A stretch of 36,651 nt of DNA from an uncultured Bacteroidota bacterium. GTDB taxonomy: Bacteria > Bacteroidota > Bacteroidia > Chitinophagales > Chitinophagaceae. The notes beneath the pieces were generated by a model, which saw only the letters and a list, made by a program, of their open reading frames with translations, was not told the DNA's origin and searched no databases. Each line of letters starts with the position of its first letter. The first letter of the stretch is position 1. The stretch covers positions 1 to 36,651 of the forward strand of contig CAISPO010000040.1 of the NCBI GenBank assembly GCA_903887415.1, read 5' to 3'. Position numbers and translations under genes: made by a program. Positions 8,331-17,843 of this stretch are shown piece after piece.

Positions 8331-11300
8331 CTATTTCCCTACTACGAAATGGATGGTCTTATTCTCACTGCCATTACGGGCGATCAATACATAGTTGCCA
8401 GTGGTAAGATTACTGCCCAGCGATACCTGGCTGTTAATCATACCTGCAGTAGCTACAGACTGGTTGGTATAAACCACCTGGCCCAGCATATTGGTCACTT
8501 CAATAGTTACATTCACATCCTTATCGGTACCTGCAATCCCGGTTACACTGAATGCACCATTGTTAGGGCTTGGGAAAAGTTTCACATCGAAAGGAAGCGC
8601 AGTTACGATCACCTCTGTTACAGTTTCTGTTACAGCGCCATCGCTGCCGGTTGCGGTATGGGTGATCATTGCGCTGCCTGGTGCAAGAGCAGTTACTATG
8701 CCATTCTCATCCACAGTAGCAACTGTGTTGTCACTGGTGCTCCAATCGCCGCCGGCGGCAGCATCAGAAACATTCACAATACCGCCTACGCTGGTAGTAG
8801 CATTTGGATTCCTGAGCCGTGCTGCGGTTACACTTACCAGCATTGATGCCTGGCCCGCGCAGCCATATGAATTGGTCACAGTGTAATAAATGGTAGCACT
8901 GGTGCCGGCATATGGAGGGGTGAACATACCTGTGGCGCTGCCTATATTTATCATGAAAGTGTTGCTGCTGCTCCATAACCCACCGGCCGTAACATCAGAT
9001 AAGGTAACAGGTGAGCCACTGGGCACTGTAGATGGGCCCGATATAGCAGCAACAACAGGAACCGGATTAACGGTAACTACTGCGGTGGTGTAACAGCCAG
9101 TGGTCTTCGTATAGGTAATAGTAGTTGTACCTGGTGATACACCAATTACCGCACCTGCTGGGTTTACAGTAGCAACAGACGGCGTACTGCTGGTCCATGA
9201 CAGCTTCACATTGCTTGTATCTGTTACGATAGTGGTAGCGCCGTTACATACGTTCAGGTTACCAGTGATCGGGCCTGGCAGCGGGAATATGGTAAGGATA
9301 TCAAGAGCAAAACAACCTGTACTTAGTGTATAAGTAACTGCTATCCCGCCGGCAGAGATACCTGTCAGATTTCCCACCGAATCCACTGTTGCATGGCCAT
9401 CGCTGCCACTCCACACGCCACCGGCAGTAGAATCACGCAATGTTGTTACCGAACCTGCACACAGACTGGTTGCACCCAATATACCTACGGGGTTTGGATT
9501 CACTGTTATAGTAATGGCAGCCCTGCAGCCCGCAGGAGCTAACAAAGTATAGTATATGGGTACCACACCTGGATTAGCTGCTGTTACAACGCCGGTTGTG
9601 CTTACCGCAGCCGTAGATGGGATACTGCTTGACCAAACACCCCCCGGGGTAGCGTCAGCCAATGTTATTGAATTAGTATTGCATACTGTTGACGGACCCG
9701 CGATAGGATTAGGAACTGGATATATGTTAATTACAGTTGTTGTAACAGCCCCCCAGTAACTATAGCTCAGAATTGCTGTACCTGCGCTTATGCCGGTTAC
9801 AAGGCCAATGGGCGTTACAGAAGCTATTGCAGAATCTGCTGGGTCTATCGTGAATACACCGCCGGAATATTCATTCCAGAATGCCGCTGTGCCGCCAACG
9901 CAGGCATAATTAGTAGTCCACTGGATGTCTGTTAAATGCCCAACTACCGGGCTGTCAACAATAACAACTTTTGTAGCAGAGGCAACACCGCAAAGGTTAT
10001 CGAGCGAATAAGTAATAGTGCTCACACCGGGTTTAAGCCCATATACTATGCCGCCATCAACCGTTGTGTAGTAATTGTCTGCGGTCCATGTTCCATAACT
10101 TGTTACATCAGTCAAAACGATAGTTGCCTCGTAAGCAACATGCGACGGGCCTGTGATCACACCTGGGTCAGGAAGTGGCTTAACATGTATCAGCTTGCTC
10201 GCACTTACTGAGCCGCAACCATTAGTTATAGTGTAAGATATAGTTGTGCTGCCTGGTGATACACCGGTTACAACTCCGCCAGCATTCACTGTCGCCCTGG
10301 CCGCATTATCTGTGCTCCATACACCCCCGCTTGTTGTGTCAACTAAAACTCCTGTCAGAGCAATGCATACACTGTCGAAACCGGTAACGGCGCCTGCTGT
10401 TGGAGGCAGGGCATTTACTGCTATTGGGAATGTAGCTGTCGCTGTGCCGCAGCTGTTGGTTACTGTATAACTTATAGTTGCATTGCCTGTGGCAACGCCG
10501 GTTACAACACCGCTTGCACTTACAGATATAGTTGTTGCATCGCTGGTGCTCCATACGCCGCCGCCTGCTGCATCAGCAAGGGTGTTATTAGCTCCCAGGC
10601 AGGCATTGCTGCCAGTGATGGTTCCTGCATTAGGTAAAGGATTAACATTGATCACTGCTGTAGCGCTCGCAGTCCCGCAAGTGTTGGCCACTGCGTAAGA
10701 TATTGTAGCCGAACCTGCTGTTATACCAGTTACATTACCTGCCGCATCTATTGTCGCAACTCCTGCTGCACCTGTGCTCCATACGCCGCCGCTTACTGTG
10801 CTATTGAGCACTGTTGCAGCGCCTGTGCATATTACAGCGCCGTTCACTGTTCCTGGATCAGGAAGTGAGTTTATGGTTACAGAGCCTGTAGCAACAGACG
10901 ATCCGCAACTGTTGGTTACTGTATAAGATACGTTGGCAACACCGGAAGAAATACCGGTTACCACGCCGGTTGCATCTATATTGGCAACCCCGGTTGCATC
11001 TATGCTCCATACACCACCGCTTACTGTATTGCTCATACTGATTGGTGTGCCAATACATGCAGCACCGCCGGTTATTGTACCTGCATTTGGCAACGGGGTA
11101 ACATTTACCGGGATGGTTGTGGTTGCTGTACCGCAGCTGTTGGTTACTGTATAAGAGATAGTCGCTGCACCAGCGGCAACGCCTGTTACATTTCCGCTTG
11201 CATCTACACTAGCTTCGGTAGCATCGCTTGTACTCCATGCGCCGCTGCCTGCTGCATTGTTCAATGTTGTTGTTGTGCCGGCACATATTGTTGTGCTGCC

Positions 11301-14159
11301 GGTTATTGCACCTGCATCAGGAAGCGGGTTAACAGTTATTGCACCATTGGCAGTAGCTGATCCGCAACCGTTGGTTACTGTATAAGATATTGTTGCTACA
11401 CCGGCAGAAATGCCTGTTACAACCCCTGAAGCATCTACTGTAGCTATTCCCGCAGCGCCTGTGCTCCATACGCCGCCGCCTACAGTGTTGTTAAGGGCCG
11501 ATGTTGCGCCTGCGCATACTGTTGTGCTGCCGGTTATCGCGCCTGCATTCGGTATAGAAATAACGGCAACACCAGTGGTAGCCACTGCAGTACCGCAACT
11601 GTTTGTTACTGTATAGGATATGGTAGCCGAACCTGCCGCAACTCCGGTTACAACTCCGCTTGCGTCAACAGTTGCTACTGTGTTGTCACTGGTACTCCAT
11701 ACGCCGCCGCTAACTGCATTGCCCGTATTTATTACTGATCCTGCACATACAGTTGAGCCGCCTGTTATTGCGCCTGCATTAGGTGCAGCGCCTACTGTTA
11801 TCATCTTTGTAGCTGTTGCATTGCCGCAGCTGTTGGTTACTGTATAAGATATAGTTGCAGTACCTGCAGCCACTCCGGTTACAACCCCTGAAGCATCTAC
11901 TGTAGCTATTCCTGCAGCGCCTGTGCTCCATACACCGCCGCTTACTGCATCACCAAAAGCTGTTGTTGCTCCGGCGCATGTGTTATCAGCCCCGGTTACA
12001 GTACCGGCATTTGGCGCTGCGTTAACCGTAATCGCTTTTACTGCGGTTGCAGTGCCGCAGCTGTTGGTTACCGCATAAGATATAGTTGCGGTGCCTGCGC
12101 CAACACCGGTTACAACTCCGGATGCATTCACAGTTGCAATACTTGCTGCGCCTGTGCTCCATACACCGCCGCCGGCTGCATCGTTCAATGTGGTTGTTGC
12201 ACCCACACAGGTAGTAGCGGTGCCGCTCACTGTGCCCGCATTGGGTGCAGCGCCTGCTGTGATCACCTTTGTAGCTGTTGCATTGCCGCAGCTGTTGGTT
12301 ACTTTATAAGATACAGTTGCAGTGCCTGCGCTCAACGCTGTTACAACCCCTGTCGAGCTAATTGTTGCAATGCTGCCTGCGCTTATGCTCCATACACCGC
12401 CGCTTACTGCATCTGCCAGGTTTATTGTTGTCCCGGTACATGCAGTTGATGCTCCTGTTATGCTGCCTGCGTTTGGTCCTGCATTTATTGTTACCACCTT
12501 AGTAGCTGCAGCAGCACCGCAACTGTTGCTTACTGCATAGGATATTGTAGCAGTGCCTGCGGCCACACCGGTTACTACACCACTTGCATTTACACTGGCA
12601 ATGCTTGCTGCGCTGGTACTCCATGCACCGCCGCTGCCGGTATGGCTTATGGTGATCGTTGCGCCTGCGCACATACTGCTTGCACCGCTCAATGTCCCTG
12701 CATTTGGCAGGCCGGTCACAGTGATCACTTTGGTAGCTGTTGCATTGCCGCAACTGTTAGTTACTTTATAAGATATAGTTGCAGTGCCTGCGGCTACTCC
12801 TGTTACAATGCCGGATGCGTTAACTGTTGCAATGCCGGATGCGCTGGTGCTCCATACGCCGCCGCTTACTGCATCGGTAAAAGTTGTAGTTGTTCCCGCA
12901 CATATTGTAGCTGTTCCGTTTACTGTACCTGCATTTGGAGCGGAGGTTACGGTTACGCTTGTTGTTGCGGTTGCTTTACACCCGTTCGATCCGGTAACGG
13001 TAACACTATATGTGCCGGCCATTGAGCTGCACATACCAGTACGTGTCGGGTTTTGCGAAGCAGATGTAAAGCCCGAAGGCCCGTGCCAGGAAAATGTGGA
13101 AGAACTGCCACTGCCGCCGCCGGAACATCCGCCGCCGGAACATCCGCCGCCGCCGCTACCGCCGGAGCATCCGCCGCTGCCTGTGCTGCCTCCCGTAGTG
13201 CCTGTTAAAATAAGTGTTGAACCCTGGCAAACCGACCCGGATGATGATGCGCCTGCTGTAGGTGCGGCATTAACGGTCACAGTCTGGGTCACAGTGCAGC
13301 CGCTTGTAGCGTAGGTAATTTTAGCGGTACCTGCTGAAACGCCCGATAAAACGCCGCTTGCATTAATTGATGCTACTGATGAATTGCTGCTGCTCCATGT
13401 ACCGCCTGCTATTGCAGCGGTAAGGTTAGCTGTGCTGCCTGCACATACCGCAGTAGCAAAATTACTTCCGGTGAGCGCTACTGTCTGAGATGCAGAATAG
13501 TTGCCGGTATAGCTGGTGCCTGATCCTGATCCGCACATGCCGCCACCGCCGCTGGTGCTGCCTGTTGCGCCGGTGATCACATGCGACATATAATGTTCCG
13601 GTGACCCTGCATGGTCTGAATTTGAATAAGCAGAACAGGAATTGCAATCAGATGGCTTTACGCCCAGGTTATTAAGGTTGCTGTTAAAAGAAGTATAAAC
13701 GGCAGCAGCCCATTCCCAGCTTATAGATACATTGGCCCCACAGGTAGAAAAAGTACCTGTCCAGGATACTGGGTTAAGCCCGCCGGGAATATTGCTGGTC
13801 AGCGAATCGCTGTAACCGGATATAAAATAGTGGCCCGCTTCGTTTGGCGGTGCTGTCGTCACCCATGTCGAGCCATTGTAAACCGTGGTTGCTGTCGTCA
13901 CAGTTGGGTCAAGTATCAATTCGCCGTTTGGCACGGAAAGTGAAAACTGTGAGCTGGAGATGACCTGGTTGTTGAAGTAAATGGTCAGCGGGTAAGTGGC
14001 AGTGCCGTTTACATTTACAACTGCGTTAAACCATATTTTCTTGCCTGCAGCGATCGATGAACTATTAAAGTTCTGTGATATAGTACTGCTGGCTTTTACT
14101 ACGTACCCGGTCATCAATAACAATATTGCTACAATGCCGGAAAGAAGATTCTTTTTCAT
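8331..14159 (-). CDS. Giant Big_2/Ig-like repeat surface protein with T9SS sorting domain
   Basis: About 1942 aa. Signal peptide at residues 1-23 (MKKNLLSGIVAILLLMTG...), then an N-terminal beta domain (about 25-220; I do not recognise the family with certainty). About 20 Ig-like Big_2 modules of 70-77 aa follow (typical segment GGVWSTGAAGIATVDASG), interrupted near 320-380 by a PKD/Ig module with a Gly/Ser/Cys-rich insert. Residues about 1853-1942 form a Por/type A sorting domain (NNGAFSV, NMLGQVVY, LTTGNYVLIA, ending FVVGK). Expected path: Sec export, then type IX secretion and anchoring or release at the cell surface; adhesion or gliding is an inference. The ATG at 14159 gives a clean signal peptide; an in-frame ATG at 14285 would put 42 hydrophilic residues before it. 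Confidence 0.88.
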   Translation of the reverse strand: MKKNLLSGIVAILLLMTGYVVKASSTISQNFNSSSIAAGKKIWFNAVVNVNGTATYPLTIYFNNQVISSSQFSLSVPNGELILDPTVTTATTVYNGSTWVTTAPPNEAGHYFISGYSDSLTSNIPGGLNPVSWTGTFSTCGANVSISWEWAAAVYTSFNSNLNNLGVKPSDCNSCSAYSNSDHAGSPEHYMSHVITGATGSTSGGGGMCGSGSGTSYTGNYSASQTVALTGSNFATAVCAGSTANLTAAIAGGTWSSSNSSVASINASGVLSGVSAGTAKITYATSGCTVTQTVTVNAAPTAGASSSGSVCQGSTLILTGTTGGSTGSGGCSGGSGGGGCSGGGCSGGGSGSSSTFSWHGPSGFTSASQNPTRTGMCSSMAGTYSVTVTGSNGCKATATTSVTVTSAPNAGTVNGTATICAGTTTTFTDAVSGGVWSTSASGIATVNASGIVTGVAAGTATISYKVTNSCGNATATKVITVTGLPNAGTLSGASSMCAGATITISHTGSGGAWSTSAASIASVNASGVVTGVAAGTATISYAVSNSCGAAAATKVVTINAGPNAGSITGASTACTGTTINLADAVSGGVWSISAGSIATISSTGVVTALSAGTATVSYKVTNSCGNATATKVITAGAAPNAGTVSGTATTCVGATTTLNDAAGGGVWSTGAASIATVNASGVVTGVGAGTATISYAVTNSCGTATAVKAITVNAAPNAGTVTGADNTCAGATTAFGDAVSGGVWSTGAAGIATVDASGVVTGVAAGTATISYTVTNSCGNATATKMITVGAAPNAGAITGGSTVCAGSVINTGNAVSGGVWSTSDNTVATVDASGVVTGVAAGSATISYTVTNSCGTAVATTGVAVISIPNAGAITGSTTVCAGATSALNNTVGGGVWSTGAAGIATVDASGVVTGISAGVATISYTVTNGCGSATANGAITVNPLPDAGAITGSTTICAGTTTTLNNAAGSGAWSTSDATEASVDASGNVTGVAAGAATISYTVTNSCGTATTTIPVNVTPLPNAGTITGGAACIGTPISMSNTVSGGVWSIDATGVANIDATGVVTGISSGVANVSYTVTNSCGSSVATGSVTINSLPDPGTVNGAVICTGAATVLNSTVSGGVWSTGAAGVATIDAAGNVTGITAGSATISYAVANTCGTASATAVINVNPLPNAGTITGSNACLGANNTLADAAGGGVWSTSDATTISVSASGVVTGVATGNATISYTVTNSCGTATATFPIAVNALPPTAGAVTGFDSVCIALTGVLVDTTSGGVWSTDNAARATVNAGGVVTGVSPGSTTISYTITNGCGSVSASKLIHVKPLPDPGVITGPSHVAYEATIVLTDVTSYGTWTADNYYTTVDGGIVYGLKPGVSTITYSLDNLCGVASATKVVIVDSPVVGHLTDIQWTTNYACVGGTAAFWNEYSGGVFTIDPADSAIASVTPIGLVTGISAGTAILSYSYWGAVTTTVINIYPVPNPIAGPSTVCNTNSITLADATPGGVWSSSIPSTAAVSTTGVVTAANPGVVPIYYTLLAPAGCRAAITITVNPNPVGILGATSLCAGSVTTLRDSTAGGVWSGSDGHATVDSVGNLTGISAGGIAVTYTLSTGCFALDILTIFPLPGPITGNLNVCNGATTIVTDTSNVKLSWTSSTPSVATVNPAGAVIGVSPGTTTITYTKTTGCYTTAVVTVNPVPVVAAISGPSTVPSGSPVTLSDVTAGGLWSSSNTFMINIGSATGMFTPPYAGTSATIYYTVTNSYGCAGQASMLVSVTAARLRNPNATTSVGGIVNVSDAAAGGDWSTSDNTVATVDENGIVTALAPGSAMITHTATGSDGAVTETVTEVIVTALPFDVKLFPSPNNGAFSVTGIAGTDKDVNVTIEVTNMLGQVVYTNQSVATAGMINSQVSLGSNLTTGNYVLIARNGSENKTIHFVVGK
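10170..12940 (-). repeat. In-gene tandem array of ~12 near-identical 228-231-bp units
   Basis: A landmark word (tataagatat and close variants) recurs at 11150, 11381, 11612, 11843, 12074, 12305, 12536 and 12767: seven consecutive intervals of exactly 231 bases. It continues leftwards at 10922, 10694 and 10466 (228 bases each). Each unit encodes one Big_2 module of 76-77 aa with an invariant core (GGVWST, VVTG.AAG, TISY.VTNSCG). Modules outside this array (8620-10170 and 12940-13480) are much more diverged. Confidence 0.9.
13111..13190 (-). repeat. Low-complexity (GGC/GGCGGA-type) micro-repeat in the surface-protein gene
   Basis: On the plus strand ccgccgccggaacat-like units repeat with small variations; translated on the minus strand they give a Gly/Ser/Cys-rich run (GGCSGG, GGGCSGGG) inside a PKD/Ig-like module. 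Such repeats change length readily. Confidence 0.75.
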
Positions 14160-14285
14160 ATCCGTATATTTAGTAAATGAACAAGTAGTTGGTACCGATG
14201 ACCGGTTGGAAAAAGTGGATGGCGTGCATGCCTCTGCGAAAGAAGCTGTCTGTTGGTCGGAAACGATTTGGGTAGATTTTTTCAT

Positions 14286-14951
14286 ACGCTCTGTTTTTTA
14301 GATTGGTGCCTTAAAAACATTTTTTATCGAACTTCTCTTTTGTTATTTATTAGTAAACGTTTTGCTAATGATTTACTAATTGAGTGCAAGTTAAAGTGGA
14401 TAATTTGGATTTACAACCAATTAACAAAAATAAATAAAACGCATACGTAAGAAATGCTCAAATCAGCATGGACTTAACATATATGCAAATTTAACTCTCG
14501 TTTGCAATTATCAGTATTTATTATCCGCCCACCACAGGATTCACTAATTTCACCCTTACCCTTGTCGATAATTATAGATTTTGGAGAAAATGGCGGGATG
14601 TTTGCAAAGAGAGGAAATTGATCATCAAAGTGAAATAAAATAAATTTGTTAATGATAAAGAATTCGTTTGAATTTGCCCCTTTTGCTGTAAGTATAAATT
14701 ATATTTTGCATATGAAGTGCTGCAAAAACCAAAAATGTTTGCATTCTGGTAGCAATTTTCAATAATGCAGGCAAATGGTGCGCGCTCAAAGAATAAGATC
14801 GACGCAAACAGAGATAAGTACAGCTTATCGGGCCTCAAAAGCCTTTGCTATAGCGGAAAAAGCCAGTGTAACAGAGCAAGTAGCACGGGCAATAAAAGCA
14901 CCTTTTTGATAGAAAACTTGCAGCAATAAACCCATGGTTGTTTTGCAGCGC
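14286..14951. other. AT-rich intergenic stretch without a supported gene
   Basis: No convincing coding region. An 88-codon minus-strand open frame at 14572-14838 has unlikely composition and no recognisable start context. On the minus strand TAAATTTG (14493-14486) matches the Bacteroidota -7 box and could serve the surface-protein gene, about 200 bases upstream of the long-frame ATG; no proper -33 element was found. The length and AT content suit a long leader or regulatory region. Confidence 0.5.
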
Positions 14952-15611
14952 TCATAAATTTTCTCTCTTAGAAAAAGCCAGCGAGTACCCTACAGAGAGT
15001 ATCAGCCCGCCCGGAGCATATAGTAAGAGGAAGTTCTGTTCTTCCGTTTCGCCTTTCCTTATTGGGTTTCCTGATGTTTCCCTGTATTTATCCGCAGTGA
15101 GCGACAGAGACCATCCAAAGGCTGTTGAAAATCTGTTTTCTCTCTTCCCGAGTCGCCAGTAGTGATAGATGCACACAAAACCATTGGCCTGCGGCAAACG
15201 CGTTATAGTTACACCCTGCTCACCACCACTGGTGTACCATCCGTTCGATGCCCATACCTCAAATACTTCATGGTCATTGCGGAAACCGCTGTTCCAGCTA
15301 ACTCCTGCGGAAGCGGCCCAACCCTTGTTGTAAGACTTGAAATAATGCTTTAGCTCCAGTTCAATTTTTGCGCCCCATGTACTTATGCCCACCCCGCCAT
15401 TTAATGAGAAGTTTGTTTCCTTGTTGGCGTTAAATATCCGCTCGTAGGTGATACCAAGCGGCCCGGTATTATTGTTGATGCCGGTGCCAACGGCCATATA
15501 AGAGATCGAATATGGCTTTCTTTCATCCTGTGCATATGAATGAGCGCTGAAAAACACCGCAAGTAAGCAGGCAAATCGCTTTATAAAAGATAAAGAGGGT
15601 CTTTGGCACAT
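14952..15611 (-). CDS. Secreted, outer-membrane beta-barrel-like hypothetical protein
   Basis: 219 aa. Signal peptide with basic start and hydrophobic core ending AHSYA before QDE. The mature part consists of alternating short aromatic/Gly beta strands (SISYMAVGTGI, FSLNGGVGISTWG, AASAGVSWNSGF, FSTAFGWSLSLTA, GLILSVGYSLAF), the pattern of an eight-strand outer-membrane barrel. No family name can be given. The ATG at 15611 gives a normal signal peptide. It stands alone between the AT-rich gap and the divergent methyltransferase gene. Confidence 0.75.
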   Translation of the reverse strand: MCQRPSLSFIKRFACLLAVFFSAHSYAQDERKPYSISYMAVGTGINNNTGPLGITYERIFNANKETNFSLNGGVGISTWGAKIELELKHYFKSYNKGWAASAGVSWNSGFRNDHEVFEVWASNGWYTSGGEQGVTITRLPQANGFVCIYHYWRLGKRENRFSTAFGWSLSLTADKYRETSGNPIRKGETEEQNFLLLYAPGGLILSVGYSLAFSKRENL

Positions 15612-15830
15612 AATAAGTCAATGCACTTAGGATAAAGTTAACCAAAAAATGCGGTTCCTGAATTTCACCGTGGCTCACCCCAGCGCGGCTCTGTAGCTTA
15701 GCCCTGTGCAGGGCGGACTTGTGCCTGCCCATTTTAGCGAGTTTATAACTCAGCCACTTTTGAAGCACAATCGCGATACCATAGATAAGTTCTAAATTGC
15801 AGCCAATAACGCGCTGTAAAAAAAATAAAA

Positions 15831-17015
15831 ATGTCGGCTTCCGAAAAAATCCCTCAATTCATTTCATCCATAAAACAGTCTTTGGAAGACGATACTTTCG
15901 TGAGCTTGTCTTTAGGAAAATATAAAGGCGCCGAAGAAAATCTACAGAAGGTTATCATAAAAAAGGCGCTCATTAAAAAGGAAGTAAAAATGAGCTTTAC
16001 CTACCGATATAAAACACGCGATATTGTTAAGAACTATTCGCAAAACGAAGGCGTAGCCATTGTGCAGACATTGCTCAACGAAGGGTTCAAGGTGGCTACG
16101 CTCTTTACTACAGCTTTTGATCTGGTCTTCGAAAATATCAATGATAAAAAAACAACCATCCGGAAAAACCCACCAATAAAAACTGAGGCTCCCGCCGTGG
16201 AACACGATAAGAACAAGCATCGGTTAATCGCGGCAAAAGGTAAAACCTACCTCACTGAATTAGGTATTACCGATAAAGATGGAAACGTATTCAAAAGCAC
16301 GCAGGACAAATACCGCCAGATCAATCATTACATAGAGATACTGAGCTCATTAATAAAAGACGTTCCTGCGGAACATTTGAAAAAGGTAACAGACATGGGC
16401 AGCGGCAAAGGCTATTTAACCTTTGCCCTCTATGACTATCTCACCAATGTGCTGCATCTGCAGCCAGAGGTTATTGGTGTTGAGTTTCGTCCAGACCTGG
16501 TATCCCTATGCAACAAGATTGCACACGACAGTAAATTCGACAAACTGCATTTCGCAGAAGGAACTATAGAACAATACGATAGTTCGGACACCAACATACT
16601 TATTGCCCTGCACGCCTGCGATACGGCCACTGATGATGCGATTTACAAGGGCATCACCGCCGGCGCCGATCTCATAGTGGTGGCCCCATGCTGCCACAAA
16701 CAGATAAGGCGGGAGATAGAGCAGCATCAGGTGCATAATGATGTTGACTTCCTCACTAAGCATGGTATATTCCTGGAACGCCAGGCCGAAATGGTCACCG
16801 ATGGCATCAGGGCCATGATCCTGGAATACTTCGGCTACAAGACCAAAGTCTTTGAATTCATCTCCGATGCCCACACCCCTAAAAATGTAATGATCACAGG
16901 CATAAAGAACAAACAACAGTTGCCAAAAAATGAAGCCCTCCTGCAAAAGATCAAAAATGCAAAAACCTATTTCGGCATCGGCTACCATCATCTGGAGAAG
17001 ATGATGGGCATCTGA
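15831..17015 (+). CDS. SAM-dependent methyltransferase, METTL25/GSTCD-like (Methyltransf_32)
   Basis: 394 aa. An N-terminal domain (about 1-130) precedes a class I methyltransferase fold: motif I DMGSGKGYLTFALYDYL near residues 187-203, an acidic end of strand 2 in VIGVEFRPD, then LHACDTATDDAI near 258-269 and APCCHKQIR near 284-292. The LHACDTATD and PCCH signatures match the Methyltransf_32 family, which includes eukaryotic METTL25 and GSTCD. The substrate is unknown; an RNA or ribosomal-protein substrate is possible by analogy. It is monocistronic, preceded by an A-run but no Shine-Dalgarno. ATG chosen at 15831, the only good start. Confidence 0.8.
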   Translation: MSASEKIPQFISSIKQSLEDDTFVSLSLGKYKGAEENLQKVIIKKALIKKEVKMSFTYRYKTRDIVKNYSQNEGVAIVQTLLNEGFKVATLFTTAFDLVFENINDKKTTIRKNPPIKTEAPAVEHDKNKHRLIAAKGKTYLTELGITDKDGNVFKSTQDKYRQINHYIEILSSLIKDVPAEHLKKVTDMGSGKGYLTFALYDYLTNVLHLQPEVIGVEFRPDLVSLCNKIAHDSKFDKLHFAEGTIEQYDSSDTNILIALHACDTATDDAIYKGITAGADLIVVAPCCHKQIRREIEQHQVHNDVDFLTKHGIFLERQAEMVTDGIRAMILEYFGYKTKVFEFISDAHTPKNVMITGIKNKQQLPKNEALLQKIKNAKTYFGIGYHHLEKMMGI

Positions 17016-17764
17016 ATTTAGCAGAAAAGAACGTAATACCGTTTAGACATTAAAAAACACCAAAGTCGCGCGTCATCGCGAGGTGCCCGACTAGCCCTTT
17101 GTGTGCGGCGGCACCGAAGCAAACTCACGGAATTCAGTTACTCGACCGGTGCAATATTAATGTCCCATTGGTATAACCGTGAAATAGACGTCAGGTTGAA
17201 CACAGTTTAGAAACGTAAATCCGGCAACTAAACGCGAAGAATTTTACATCATGTGCCGCCCACGTTACATGACAGTGCGAAAAACGCACTATCATAAAAC
17301 TTCAATTTTTTTCCTTCAAAATTCAGCACGAACTTTGGGCCAAAAAAGGAAAAAAGGCGCCCGTTGGCGGGCACAGCAGGTTCTTTATACTGAAATAAAT
17401 TGCACTCCGTTGAGCGTAGCGGCCTTTGCGGTTTTTCTTTACGGCTTTGCGTGAAGATTTTTTCTGAAGTCTCTCCGGGAAATTTTGGGGTACAATGGGG
17501 CATGGAATGGGACATTCAACATTCGTCATTATATCCTGAAAATTCTTTAATCCTGAAAATCCTGATTCCGACAAATGCCCCACTATGTTACCGAATGGGA
17601 AATGTGAAATAAATTTAATAATATCCACAGAACCAGCCGCAGTAAAGGATCACAATGGAATTATCCAACAAACTAAATGCCCCATATAAGCACTACAAAA
17701 ATATACCCCGAATGGGACATTGCCGGCGATAACAAAAAAAAATCGATCATCATAAAATCCGTTC

Positions 17765-17786
17765 ACCTGCCTGCCGTTAGGCAGGT
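17765..17786. repeat. REP-like hairpin
   Basis: Perfect 8-bp inverted repeat ACCTGCCT / AGGCAGGT with loop GCCGTT. It lies 58 bases before the small secreted-protein gene. The same kind of palindrome is common between Bacteroidota genes. No T-run follows. Confidence 0.6.
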
Positions 17787-17811
17787 CCTAAAAATCTTAG
17801 TAAAGATTGAG

Positions 17812-17819
17812 TATTTTTG
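17812..17819 (+). promoter_or_regulatory. Candidate -7 promoter box of the 17844 gene
   Basis: TATTTTTG matches TAnnTTTG and lies 24 bases before the ATG at 17844. No TTG is found at the standard -33 distance, so support is partial. Confidence 0.35.
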
Positions 17820-17843
17820 AACTCTTAGAAGCACCCCAATAAT

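Larger units (their letters stand above)
17016..17843. other. 830-bp non-coding stretch packed with short repeats
   Basis: No credible gene. Contents: a degenerate copy of a GTCATcGCGAGG...GAAGCAA-type interspersed repeat near 17066-17125; an ACGCAAAG/CCGTAAAG-like word repeat (minus strand, about 17415-17455); CATT words spaced by 7 bases at 17513, 17520 and 17527; TCCTGA three times at 17534-17565; AATGGGACATT exactly at 17506 and 17711 and inverted at 17159; AAATGCCCCA at 17573 and 17675; a hairpin ACCTGCCT-GCCGTT-AGGCAGGT at 17765-17786; and a -7 box TATTTTTG at 17812-17819. Confidence 0.6.

Noticed and set aside
10246..12771. Series of ~70-codon plus-strand frames (beginning MPAATPVTTP or similar), one per 231-base unit
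   Set aside because: They repeat with the tandem array and reflect antisense reading of the Big_2 modules; no export signal or start context.
10170..12940. Regularly spaced repeats as a possible CRISPR array
   Set aside because: Units are 228-231 bases long, fully coding and without short repeat/spacer structure.
14572..14838. 88-codon minus-strand open frame in the AT-rich gap
   Set aside because: Unusual composition, no recognisable domain, no promoter or start context; AT-rich DNA gives such frames by chance.
15685..15730. tRNA-like string (GGCTCTGTAGCTTAG...) before the methyltransferase gene
   Set aside because: No matching acceptor stem and no T-loop; cannot be folded into a cloverleaf.
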